From: Verrucomicrobiota bacterium
GTDB lineage: Bacteria; Verrucomicrobiota; Verrucomicrobiia; Limisphaerales; UBA11358
NCBI GenBank assembly: GCA_026225155.1
Contig: JAMFSG010000235.1
Coordinates: forward strand, 1-14,970
Direction: 5' to 3'
Length of the DNA: 14,970 nt
Under the pieces are notes generated by a model. The model searched no databases. It was not told the DNA's origin and saw only the letters and a list, made by a program, of their open reading frames with translations. Within the stretch, counting starts at the first letter, position 1. Each line of letters opens with the position of its first letter. The position numbers and the translations under genes were made by a program. This document shows, piece after piece, positions 6,795 through 13,978 of the stretch.

Positions 6795-7786
6795 GCGCGA
6801 TGAGAATTGTCGGCAGAAATTTTGTAGTCGTTGGAAATGCGATGGGAATTTTCATAGGCGGCGAGCGGAACGGGTTTCAGATTCCAGATGATGCCGGTCC
6901 ACGAAAGCGCTTTGAGCAGGTAAAATGAGATGTCAATTTCCCACCAATAAAAACCCTGGCGCGTGGCGCTCATGAAACGGTGATGGTTGTTGTGCCAGCC
7001 TTCGCCAAGCGTGATGAGCGCGAGGATAAGGCTGTTGCGGCTGTTGTCCTCGGTTTCGTAACGGCGTTTGCCGAGCAGGTGCGCAAGCGAATTGATGCTC
7101 GAAGTCGCGTGAAATAAAATCGTGGTGCTGATGAAAAATCCCCAGACGAGCAGTTGCCACGAGGTCACGCCGAGCGACGGAAAATAAACATTCAGAAAAT
7201 GCCCGAGCGTGAACAGCGCGACGGCAAACAGAAACGGCACGAGCGAATCAAAGCGATTCAAGAAAACCAGTTCGGGAAATTTGGTCAGGTCGCGCACGGT
7301 GGAATAATCGGTGGGAAAATTCCTGCCGCTCGTGATCCAGCCGATGTGCGACCACCAAAATCCGCGCAGCGTCGGTGAGTGGACGTCTTCTTCTTCGTCG
7401 GAATGTTTGTGGTGATGGCGATGTTGATAGCTCCACCAAAGCGGTCCGCGTTGAACGGCAGTTGCGCCGAGAACGGCAAAAGCAAATTGCGCCGCGCGCG
7501 AGGTGTGAAATGTTTTGTGCGAAAAGTAGCGGTGATAAAATCCGGTGATCGCGAACATGCGGACGAGATACAAAATGATCGCCGTCGCGACCACGAACCA
7601 ACTCCAGCCGGCGAGAAAAACGCCGAGGCAGCCGAGGTGCAAAAAAACGAACGGCAGCACGCGGACGAATTCCACTTTGTCGGGCTTGGCGTGGATGGCG
7701 GCGAAATCTTCGTTGCCATAATCCGCGTCAAACCACCGGACGAGCGGCGTCAAAACTTTGCCGAAAATTGCCGGTTTATTTTTCAT
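6791..7786 (-). CDS. Acyl-CoA/acyl-lipid delta-9-type fatty acid desaturase
   Basis: A 331-residue integral membrane di-iron desaturase of the stearoyl-CoA desaturase type. All histidine boxes are present: HRYFSH (85-90), HRHHH (122-126) and HNNHH (265-269), plus the conserved NSLAH (232-236) that donates a further ligand in this family. Hydrophobic hairpins lie at about 44-80 and 180-230. The family uses O2 and electrons from a ferredoxin or cytochrome donor to introduce a cis double bond, usually at position 9, so the protein should make the unsaturated chains that the downstream CFA-like enzyme needs. It is the first gene of the leftward operon, 140 bases from the divergent sigma-factor gene, with a proposed ECF promoter about 30 bases before the ATG at 7786. 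Substrate form (CoA, ACP or lipid) and exact position are not readable from the sequence. Confidence 0.95.
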   Translation of the reverse strand: MKNKPAIFGKVLTPLVRWFDADYGNEDFAAIHAKPDKVEFVRVLPFVFLHLGCLGVFLAGWSWFVVATAIILYLVRMFAITGFYHRYFSHKTFHTSRAAQFAFAVLGATAVQRGPLWWSYQHRHHHKHSDEEEDVHSPTLRGFWWSHIGWITSGRNFPTDYSTVRDLTKFPELVFLNRFDSLVPFLFAVALFTLGHFLNVYFPSLGVTSWQLLVWGFFISTTILFHATSSINSLAHLLGKRRYETEDNSRNSLILALITLGEGWHNNHHRFMSATRQGFYWWEIDISFYLLKALSWTGIIWNLKPVPLAAYENSHRISNDYKISADNSHRA

Positions 7787-7816
7787 CGTGACAAGAGTTG
7801 TTGCATTTCAATTGTT

Positions 7817-7844
7817 AAATCGTCTGGCGAAGGATTTTGGATGC
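7817..7844 (-). promoter_or_regulatory. Putative ECF promoter for the lipid-modification operon
   Basis: On the minus strand GCATCC (7844-7839) is followed by 16 bases and CGATTT (7822-7817), then AACAATTG. The 16-base spacing and a -10 starting with CG are usual for ECF sigma factors. The -35 resembles the CCATCC that I recall for M. tuberculosis SigK. A transcript from here would have a leader of about 20-25 bases before the desaturase ATG. No transcription data are available. Confidence 0.5.
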
Positions 7845-7856
7845 ACAAAACTTTTT

Positions 7857-7884
7857 GCATCCGACCGGCGGCGGGATGCGTTCT
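7857..7884 (+). promoter_or_regulatory. Putative autoregulatory ECF promoter for the sigma/anti-sigma pair
   Basis: On the plus strand GCATCC (7857-7862) is followed by 16 bases and CGTTCT (7879-7884), then TAAATTG. This is the same -35, same spacer length and a similar -10 as the promoter facing the lipid operon. It would start transcription near 7890, leaving a leader of about 37 bases before the ATG at 7927. Positive autoregulation is common for ECF sigma factors. Confidence 0.5.
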
Positions 7885-7926
7885 TAAATTGTGGATGTCA
7901 ACTTGTAACCGGTCGCCGATTTTGCT

Positions 7927-8586
7927 ATGAGCTTGTGCGCGCAAACTGGATTTGTGCAGGCATTTGCGTTTTTGAACGCGAGGCCGGACGGCGATTTTTT
8001 ATTTTTGACCAACCCAGTGAACGAACAGGAAAACAGGGAGCGCGACGTTGAACTGTTGCGGCAGATCGCCGCCGGCGATCGCGCGGCGTTTGCGGAATTT
8101 TACGACCGTCATTCCACGCTGATGTATTCCGTCGCTTTCAAAATTCTCAACGACGCGAGCGAAAGCGAAGATGTTTTGCAGGAAGTTTTTTTGCAGATCT
8201 GGGAAAAATCCAAAAGCTTCGATCCAAAACTTGGCAAAGCCGCGAGCTGGGCGACGATTCTCGTGCGCAACAAAGCGATTGATCGCATCCGCGCGTCCCA
8301 ACGTCGCAGCCGGCTCGCCGAAGAAGCCGGAAATGAATCGGCCATCGCGAATGAAATTTCCGAAACGGTGAATGAAAATCTCCACGGCCACGAAAAAGCG
8401 AAATTGATCCAAAAGGCGATCTTGGATTTACCGGCGGAACAACGTCAGGCGATCGAGCTCGCTTATTTTTCCGGCCTGACACAAAACGAAATTTCCGAAA
8501 AATTGAACACGCCGCTCGGCACGGTCAAGGCGCGCATCCGCCGCGGCCTGTTGAAATTGCGCGACCAACTGGAGGGCTTGCTATGA
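7927..8586 (+). CDS. ECF RNA polymerase sigma factor, SigK-like by context
   Basis: A 219-residue sigma factor with only the two ECF domains. Region 2 lies at about residues 50-126 (AFAEFYDRHSTLMYS ... SEDVLQEVFLQIWEKS ... RNKAIDRIR). Region 4 lies at about 163-215 (LDLPAEQRQAIELAYFSGLTQNEIS, then TPLGTVKARIRRGLLKLR, the -35-binding helix). The gene overlaps the RskA-type anti-sigma gene by ATGA and is divergent from the lipid operon, which mirrors mycobacterial sigK-rskA. The first 30 residues precede the conserved domain and look atypical, so initiation at the in-frame GTG at 8017 (189 residues) is possible; neither start has a clear ribosome-binding site. The only cysteine is Cys4 in that doubtful leader. 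A SigK-type intramolecular disulfide switch is therefore absent, and control must come through the anti-sigma factor. Confidence 0.94.
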   Translation: MSLCAQTGFVQAFAFLNARPDGDFLFLTNPVNEQENRERDVELLRQIAAGDRAAFAEFYDRHSTLMYSVAFKILNDASESEDVLQEVFLQIWEKSKSFDPKLGKAASWATILVRNKAIDRIRASQRRSRLAEEAGNESAIANEISETVNENLHGHEKAKLIQKAILDLPAEQRQAIELAYFSGLTQNEISEKLNTPLGTVKARIRRGLLKLRDQLEGLL

Positions 8587-9380
8587 TTGACGAACGCATG
8601 CAAGAGCAGGCTTCGCTGCACGTTTTGGGCGCGTTGTCGCCGGCGGAAGCGCGCGAGTTCAAGGCAGCAATGCAGGCCGATCCGGAACTAAAAGAATTCG
8701 TCGCAAGCTTAAGCACCGCGACCGGCGCGCTGGCCGGTTCCGTTTCGATGACTGAACCCCCGCCGCAATTGCGCGCGAAAATTCTCGCGCAAATCGCGCC
8801 GCCGCAAAAAACCGTTTCGCTGCCGGAACAAAATTTCCGCCCGAAATTCTGGTTGCCCTGGTCGCTCGCCACCGGTTTTGCCGCGTTATGCTTGATTTTA
8901 TTCGCACAAGACAGCCAGTTGAAAAAACAAGTCGGCGCGCAGGCGCAGCAGATCAACGATTTGAACCAGCTCGCGCAGTCATTGCAAACGGCGACGAATG
9001 ATCTGCAGCAAGCCGTCGCCACGTTGCGCGAATCGAACCGGCTTGCGAATCTGAAAATCGCGATGCTGAATTCAATTGTCGCCGACGCGCCGAAAGCCGT
9101 GGCCGTTTCGCTTTGGGACAATGAAAAACAGGACGGCGTTTTCGTCGCCGAAAATCTTAAGCCGCTGCCAGCCGACAAAGATTATCAACTTTGGGTTTTG
9201 GAAAATGGCACGACGCCGGTTGATGCGGGTGTTTTCCACGTCGGCGACGACGGCAACGTGCGCATGGAATTCAAGGCCAAACAGCCGATCAAGGTCGCGG
9301 GAAAATTTGCCGTGACGCAGGAAATCAGAGGTGGTGTCGCTTCACCGACCATCAAAAACATGGTGCTTGCCAGCAATTGA
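8583..9380 (+). CDS. RskA-family membrane anti-sigma factor
   Basis: A 265-residue single-pass membrane protein. Residues 1-60 form the cytoplasmic sigma-binding part (HVLGALSPAEAREFKAAM, typical of RskA-like anti-sigma domains, with no zinc-binding HxxxCxxC). One transmembrane helix spans about 90-108 (FWLPWSLATGFAALCLILF). A Gln-rich coiled coil follows at about 111-155, then the extracytoplasmic RskA C-terminal domain at about 160-262, marked by VAVSLWDNEKQDGVFVAENL and the YQLWVLENGTTPVDAGVF motif. It should hold the sigma factor inactive at the membrane and release it after an envelope signal, probably by regulated proteolysis as known for RskA. It starts at the ATGA overlap with the sigma gene (8583-8586), which ensures balanced synthesis. 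Confidence 0.93.
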   Translation: MIDERMQEQASLHVLGALSPAEAREFKAAMQADPELKEFVASLSTATGALAGSVSMTEPPPQLRAKILAQIAPPQKTVSLPEQNFRPKFWLPWSLATGFAALCLILFAQDSQLKKQVGAQAQQINDLNQLAQSLQTATNDLQQAVATLRESNRLANLKIAMLNSIVADAPKAVAVSLWDNEKQDGVFVAENLKPLPADKDYQLWVLENGTTPVDAGVFHVGDDGNVRMEFKAKQPIKVAGKFAVTQEIRGGVASPTIKNMVLASN

Positions 9381-9411
9381 TTCATTGGAAGTGACGCCAT
9401 CAAATCCTGGC

Positions 9412-9429
9412 CGGAAAATAATTTTTCCG
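9412..9429. terminator. Weak hairpin between convergent genes, possible terminator
   Basis: CGGAAAA (9412-9418) and TTTTCCG (9423-9429) form a 7-bp stem with a TAAT loop, placed between the convergent ends of the anti-sigma gene and the efflux outer-membrane gene. The A/T tracts could work in either direction, but the stem is short and AT-rich and has no separate U tail. Confidence 0.3.
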
Positions 9430-9436
9430 CATCGCA

Positions 9437-10981
9437 TTAAAGCGTTGCACCCGCAAGCGAGAGACTTTCCGGTGGCGAATTGGAGCTAAAATGATCTGCG
9501 TTGCCATCCTGCCAGCCGCCACCGAGCGATTTCACCAGTGCGACGGCGGCGATGAGTTGTTGGCCACGCAATTGCACGGTGCTGAACTCGATATTCAATT
9601 CGGTGCTCTCGGCGGTCGCGACTTCAAGATATGTGATCAATCCGTCGCGGTAACGGTTATTGGCCACCTCGAGTTGTTTGCGTGCGGCCACCAAGGCGTC
9701 GCTTTCCAGTTCGTATTGGCTGGCCAGAAGATTCTGGGCTGTGAGATTGTCTTCAACTTCTGAAAAGGCCGTCAGCACGCTCTCGCGATAGCTGGCAATC
9801 ATTTCTTCGTAAACGGCGTTTGAGTAGCGCAAACTGGCGCGAAGTTTGCCACCTTCAAAAATCGGCAACGTCAATGAAGGTCCCACGGCCCATAGCCGGC
9901 TCGACGAGTTGAACAACGTGCCCGCATTCACGCTTTCCAAACCGGCCAGACCGTTCAACTCAATGGTCGGGAAAAAAGCGGCCTTGGCCACGCCGATGTT
10001 GGCGTTCGCAGCGGCCATGCGGCGTTCGGCGGCGGAAATATCCGGCCGGCGCTCCAGCAATTCCGACGGCAACCCGGACGGAATCAACGGCGGCGTGGCA
10101 GACAGGATGCGTTCCGGGATTCTGAATGTGGTGGCATTCTGTCCGACTAATAGCGCGAGTGCATGCTCGAATTGCGCGCGTTGCAACGCCACGGATGGCA
10201 GTTGGGCTTGCGTCGTTTTCAGGATTGTTTCCGCCTGGGCGACTTCCAGATCGGTGGCCACGCCGCCGGCCCGGCGGCTCATGGTCAAATCGAATGATTT
10301 GCTGAATACCTGAACACTGGAAAGCAGAACATCCCGTTGAGAATCCAACGCGCGCAAGGTGAAATAATCCACCGCCACTTCCGCCTGGATCATCAGTTTG
10401 ATGGTTTCAAGATCGTCCGCGCTGGCCTGCGCTTGTGCCTGGGCGGATTCCACACTGCGGCGCACGCGGCCCCAGAAATCAACTTCGTAATTAAAATCCA
10501 AGGGCAGTGTAAAATCATTATAGGTGCTCGCCTGGCCAATGCCCTGGCCGGTCGTCACCGACGGGGCGTTGGGTGAGGTGCGCTGCCGGGTGGCTGAACC
10601 AGAAACGGCCACGTTCGGGAATAGTCCCGCCCGGGTGACATCCATCTCGGCACGCGCCTCGGCAAATTGCGCGACAGCGACTTTGAGTTGTTGATTCGCA
10701 TTGGCGGCCTGGACTTCCAGATCATTCAATTCAGGATCGCCAAAAATTTTCCACCAGTCGCCCTTGGGCAATTGTCCCTGCGGCTGCGCAACTTTCCAGC
10801 CGTTGGTCGCACCAGTGTTCGTTGTGCCAGTATAGGCAGCCGGAATCGTCGTCGCTCCAGGGCGTTTGTAATCCGGACCGACCGCGCAGCCCGCGAGCAG
10901 CATTGTGGCCGCAAGTGAAAATCCCGGAAAGGCCGATAATTTTTGCCAACTCTTTTTCAGGTTTATGGCCAATGGCTTCAT
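9437..10981 (-). CDS. RND efflux outer-membrane factor lipoprotein (NodT/OprM family)
   Basis: A 514-residue outer-membrane channel of tripartite efflux pumps. The N terminus is basic, then hydrophobic, and ends in LLAGC with the lipid-carrying Cys at residue 32, followed by AVGPDYKRP, the hallmark of NodT/OprM-type outer-membrane lipoproteins. Two outer-membrane-efflux-protein repeats follow. Typical motifs are GDWWKIFGDPELNDLEVQA in the first half and LPSELLERRPDI, VGPSLTLPIFEGG and NRYRDGLITYLEV in the second. It forms a trimeric periplasmic tunnel. The gene starts 2 bases after the membrane-fusion-protein stop, so it is translated from the same message. It appears intact, although the inner-membrane pump of the same operon is truncated; it may work with another pump. 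Confidence 0.95.
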   Translation of the reverse strand: MKPLAINLKKSWQKLSAFPGFSLAATMLLAGCAVGPDYKRPGATTIPAAYTGTTNTGATNGWKVAQPQGQLPKGDWWKIFGDPELNDLEVQAANANQQLKVAVAQFAEARAEMDVTRAGLFPNVAVSGSATRQRTSPNAPSVTTGQGIGQASTYNDFTLPLDFNYEVDFWGRVRRSVESAQAQAQASADDLETIKLMIQAEVAVDYFTLRALDSQRDVLLSSVQVFSKSFDLTMSRRAGGVATDLEVAQAETILKTTQAQLPSVALQRAQFEHALALLVGQNATTFRIPERILSATPPLIPSGLPSELLERRPDISAAERRMAAANANIGVAKAAFFPTIELNGLAGLESVNAGTLFNSSSRLWAVGPSLTLPIFEGGKLRASLRYSNAVYEEMIASYRESVLTAFSEVEDNLTAQNLLASQYELESDALVAARKQLEVANNRYRDGLITYLEVATAESTELNIEFSTVQLRGQQLIAAVALVKSLGGGWQDGNADHFSSNSPPESLSLAGATL

Positions 10982-10983
10982 AA

Positions 10984-12201
10984 TTATTTTGCGGCCGCAG
11001 TCTCAGAAATGGTTTGGATTTGCACCTTGGCACCATCCACAAGCGAGTCGGTGGGGTTGGTGATGACCCGGTCAGCCGGAGTTACACCGCTTCGTATTTC
11101 TACCGTTTGTCCAAGGTCGCGGCCGACTTGAACCGGGCGCAATTCAACCGTGTCATCCGCGCGAACCACCCCGATTTGCAACCCTTGCGCGCGAAATATC
11201 AAGGTGTTTGATGGCAAGACCAGATGCGGTGCGGAATTATCTGTCTTGAAACTGATTTCACCATAGCTGTTGGGCAGAACTTGATGCTGCGAGTTATCCA
11301 TCTCCAGTTCGGTTAAGAGCGTCCGGGAAATGGTTGAGATGGCTTCCGAGGTGGTGGTCACTGTGGCGGTGAACGACCGGCCCGGACTGGCCGGAGTCGT
11401 CAGCGTGGCTGTCTGACCGACCGCAATGCCGGACGCGTTCGGTTCCGGCACGCGCACATAGACACGAAGTTTATCGGTTTGCGCGATATGAAATAATTCA
11501 TGGCCTCCGCTGCCCGCCACAATAAGATCGCCGTTGTCCACCGAGCGGATGGTGATGGTCCCGTCGAAAGGAGCGATAACGCGTTGGAAGGCGACCAATT
11601 CTTCCAACCGTCGCACATTCGCTTGATCGGCGGCAACGCTGGCGGCGGCAGTTTCGCGGCCAGCCGCTTTTTCGGCGGCTTCCTGCTCGGTCACCGATGC
11701 GGTTTTCAATAATATTTTCCACCGCGCATCGGTCGTCTCGGCGAGGTGCAGGTTCGCTTGGGACAACTGAAGTTGCGCCTTGGCCTGTTCGAGTTGTTGA
11801 TCTAAATCCGGCGTCTCAATCTCCGCCAGCAACTGGCCGTTCGTGACGTGCGCGCCGATATCCGCCATCCAGTCTTTGAGGTAGCCGTTCGCGCGGGCAT
11901 AGATGGAGGCTTCCCGCCACGGCTTGATCTCCGCTGGCAAGACCAGTCCGCTCTCCGATTTTTCCAGCGTGGGTGAAACGACAGAAACCATCGGGATTGC
12001 CAGTTGATTCATGTCCGCCATGGCCGTCTGACGTTGATGCCAGCGCGGGAGAAAACCGAGCACGAGTGCGCCGATTAAAACCAGCGTAAGAATGATCACT
12101 GCGATACGCAAATGCCTGGCAGAAAATTTTGGCGGCGGTTGCGAGCCACCATTTCTTGGTGATTCGGTTGTGCTGTTTGGTTCAAGCTCGATTCCATTCA
12201 T
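10984..12201 (-). CDS. RND efflux periplasmic adaptor (membrane-fusion protein, HlyD/AcrA family)
   Basis: A 405-residue periplasmic adaptor. It has a proline-rich cytoplasmic start, one N-terminal membrane anchor at about 31-51 (LRIAVIILTLVLIGALVLGF) and no lipobox. A lipoyl half-motif follows (ASIYARANGYLKDWMADIGAHV), then an alpha-helical hairpin rich in Gln and Ala (QQLEQAKAQLQLSQANLHL), the second lipoyl half (VIAPFDGTITIRSVDNGDLI), a beta-barrel and a C-terminal membrane-proximal domain ending KVQIQTISETAAAK. It links the inner-membrane pump to the outer-membrane factor. I chose the ATG at 12201 because a good AAGGA ribosome site lies 7-8 bases before it and because the longer open frame upstream is only a shadow of the pump gene. 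The stop of the pump fragment lies 11 bases upstream, as in an operon. Confidence 0.94.
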   Translation of the reverse strand: MNGIELEPNSTTESPRNGGSQPPPKFSARHLRIAVIILTLVLIGALVLGFLPRWHQRQTAMADMNQLAIPMVSVVSPTLEKSESGLVLPAEIKPWREASIYARANGYLKDWMADIGAHVTNGQLLAEIETPDLDQQLEQAKAQLQLSQANLHLAETTDARWKILLKTASVTEQEAAEKAAGRETAAASVAADQANVRRLEELVAFQRVIAPFDGTITIRSVDNGDLIVAGSGGHELFHIAQTDKLRVYVRVPEPNASGIAVGQTATLTTPASPGRSFTATVTTTSEAISTISRTLLTELEMDNSQHQVLPNSYGEISFKTDNSAPHLVLPSNTLIFRAQGLQIGVVRADDTVELRPVQVGRDLGQTVEIRSGVTPADRVITNPTDSLVDGAKVQIQTISETAAAK

Positions 12202-12212
12202 AAAATAATCCT

Positions 12213-13526
12213 TTAAGTAGCGGCTGGAGCCGGGATGATTCCTTGTGTTGGCGTCAGCCGGTCCGCCTCGCTTTTTTCCGGCGCAGTCACCGATCGTTGC
12301 AGAACGCTGAACACCACGGGGACGAAAAACAATGTGGCGATGGTGGCCATGAGCAGGCCGCCAATCACCGCCCGGCCTAATGGCGCGTTCTGCTCGCCGC
12401 CTTCGCCCAATCCCAGCGCCATCGGCACCATTCCGATAATCATCGCCGTCGCCGTCATGAGAACCGGACGCAGACGTCCAGTGCCAGCTGCCCAAGCTGC
12501 CTTTAACGGCGTCATGCCTTGATGGAGGTTCTGCCGCGCGAAGGTGACGACGAGCACGGAGTTGGCCGTGGCCACGCCGAGGCACATGATGGCTCCCATC
12601 ATGGCTGGGACGCTCAAGGTGGTCGCAGTGAGATAAAGTCCCCAAATGACGCCGGCCAGCGCGCCGGTCAAAGCGGTGATAATAATGAATGGATCAAGCC
12701 AGCTTTGAAAATTGACCACCAGCAGCAAATAGATCAGCGCAATCGCCATTACCAGTCCGACGCTCAAGTCCAGAAAACTGGAGCGCATCGTTTCCGCCTG
12801 GCCGCGTAGCATGATCGAACTGCCCTTCGGCAATGACTTTTGCGCCTCGGCAAGGATTGGGTTTATATCCGCCAGCACACCGCCGAGGTCGCGACCACCA
12901 ACCCCGCCGAAGACATCCACGACGGGAACAACATTGTAGTGCGAATAAATCGGCTGGCTGTTGGTGCGTGAAAACGTGGCTAGGTTTGCGAGCAATTGTT
13001 CGTTGCCGGTTCCGGGCGTGCCCGCCTTCACCGGCATGGAATTGAGATCCGACAGCGAGGTCATCTCATACTCTGGCACGCGGATGTTCAGGAGATACTC
13101 GACACCAATACGCGAATCGAGCCAGAAGGTCGGCTGAACTTGGGTGCTGCCGCTCAAATTGAGCAGCACCGAACCGGCGATATCGCTTTCAGTCAGGCCA
13201 AGCTCGGAAGCCTTGGTTCGGTCAATGGCAAACTGGAAGCGCGGCAAATCCGATGGCTGCTGCACCCGCACATCCACGGCTCCGCGCACGTGGCGGATTT
13301 TGTCCGCAATCGCCGACGCGACCAGTTGGTTGCCGGCCACGTCACGACCCAGGATCTGAATGTCGAAGGGTGCCGGCAGCCCGAAGTTAATGGTCTGGCT
13401 GACGACGTCCGCCGGCAGGAAATAAAACGTCGTGCCGGGAAATTCGCGATTGAGCGCGAGGCGCAGACTCCGGACGTAATCGGGCGTCGGCTTGTGTCCG
13501 GTTTTCAACGAGACTAGGTTATGTCC
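12213..13526 (-). pseudogene. C-terminal remnant of an RND inner-membrane efflux transporter
   Basis: Only about 430 residues remain of a pump that is normally about 1,050 long. The remnant starts inside the second periplasmic porter domain (GHKPTPDYVRSLR ... FLPADVVSQTINFGLPAPFDIQI) and continues through the five last membrane helices (residues about 249-405). It keeps NFQSWLDPFIIITAL, MMGAIMCLGVATANS and GLGEGGEQNAPLGRAVIGG, all typical of HAE1/AcrB-type transporters. No ATG opens the frame. The first usable codon is a TTG at 13508, and an in-frame TAA lies at 13529-13527. Similarity seems to extend to about 13515 (LVSLK before TGHKPT), placing the break near 13515-13530. The N-terminal half, with the first membrane bundle and the proton-relay Asp residues of helix 4, is missing, so this cannot be a working pump alone. 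It lies just upstream of the adaptor and channel genes. Confidence 0.88.
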
Positions 13527-13809
13527 TTATTTCCATTGGTAATGAAGCCACCGGTGCGGCAGAAGCGGTTGCCGCATCCGGTGGTAAGGAGCTTTGAATT
13601 TTCCGGGGCTTGGAAAAATTCGGCTCCGAAGATAAAAGTGGTGCTTGATTTCCAATAGTCGGTTGAGCTTGCAACCTCTGCTCAAGCGTCATCGCACGGG
13701 TCACGCGCCAAATTAGGGTTCCGTCAACCTTCAGATGGTTTCGATTGTCCGTCAGCAATGGTTCGAGCATATTCATTTTAATCAGTCTCAAAGTCCCAGA
13801 TGCCGACAT
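13519..13809 (-). CDS. Unrecognised small reading frame, possibly a degraded secreted protein
   Basis: The open frame from the ATG at 13809 codes for 96 residues that I do not recognise. The frame stays open upstream to a TAG at 13962-13960. The residues just before the ATG (LAIRLFGKSALAFLLLGTSRA) look like a signal peptide with cleavage after Ala, but no ATG, GTG or TTG precedes them. Either a CTG start (13872) is used or the true start has been lost. The C-terminal part overlaps a strong hairpin (13548-13584) that yields an Ala/Pro-rich tail. It lies between the MoaA gene and the truncated pump, in a region that looks rearranged. It may be a genuine orphan gene, a remnant, or chance. Confidence 0.3.
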   Translation of the reverse strand: MSASGTLRLIKMNMLEPLLTDNRNHLKVDGTLIWRVTRAMTLEQRLQAQPTIGNQAPLLSSEPNFSKPRKIQSSLPPDAATASAAPVASLPMEIRT

Positions 13810-13978
13810 TGCACGGCTCGTGCCAAGTAGAAGGAATGCCAGTGCAGATTTCCCAAATAGCCGTATTGCCAGAGTTTTATAGCGAAGTAGAAGGTTTGGC
13901 TGATCTTTGTGAAGTCGCTGATCTGTAAAAATTGCGTCGCTGGTTCGACACCTAGTCGCCTAGCCGTCGCAATATTCC
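13527..13978. other. Gene-poor stretch at the efflux operon break
   Basis: Between the end of the pump remnant and the MoaA stop codon no recognisable gene is present. It contains the small unrecognised frame described separately, an imperfect hairpin at 13548-13584, and a 10-bp direct repeat AAGTAGAAGG at 13825-13834 and 13885-13894 (60 bases apart). No tRNA, insertion-sequence gene or clear terminator is seen. Confidence 0.6.
13548..13584. repeat. Imperfect palindrome/hairpin near the pump truncation
   Basis: CCACCGG (13548-13554) pairs with CCGGTGG (13578-13584). After a T/AT internal bulge, GCGGCA (13556-13561) pairs with TGCCGC (13570-13575), giving 13 pairs around an 8-base loop. No T tract follows on either strand, so it is not a typical terminator. 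A REP-type element is possible. Confidence 0.6.

Larger units (their letters stand above)
7787..7926. promoter_or_regulatory. Divergent promoter region between lipid operon and sigma factor
   Basis: This 140-base region separates the desaturase start (leftward) from the sigma-factor start (rightward). It contains an inverted repeat GGATGCA (7839-7845) and TGCATCC (7856-7862) with a 10-base AT-rich spacer. Each arm carries GCATCC reading outwards, followed by a 16-base gap and a CG-starting hexamer, so the palindrome can serve as two back-to-back -35 elements. A third GCATCC reads leftwards at 7879-7874, but no CG-starting -10 follows it. No coding potential is seen. The palindrome could alternatively be an operator for an unknown regulator. 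Confidence 0.6.

Noticed and set aside
12202..12645. 553-residue form of the membrane-fusion protein
   Set aside because: The added segment is the antiparallel-free shadow of the pump gene in another frame; the ATG at 12201 has a ribosome site and gives the normal family length.
13825..13894. Direct repeat AAGTAGAAGG, considered as an attachment site or CRISPR-like unit
   Set aside because: There are only two 10-bp copies with no further units, no integrase and no cas genes in the window.
13930..13970. GGTTCGACACC, resembling a tRNA T-arm or a tRNA-derived attachment site
   Set aside because: The flanking bases do not pair into a 5-bp T stem, and no anticodon or acceptor arms could be found nearby.
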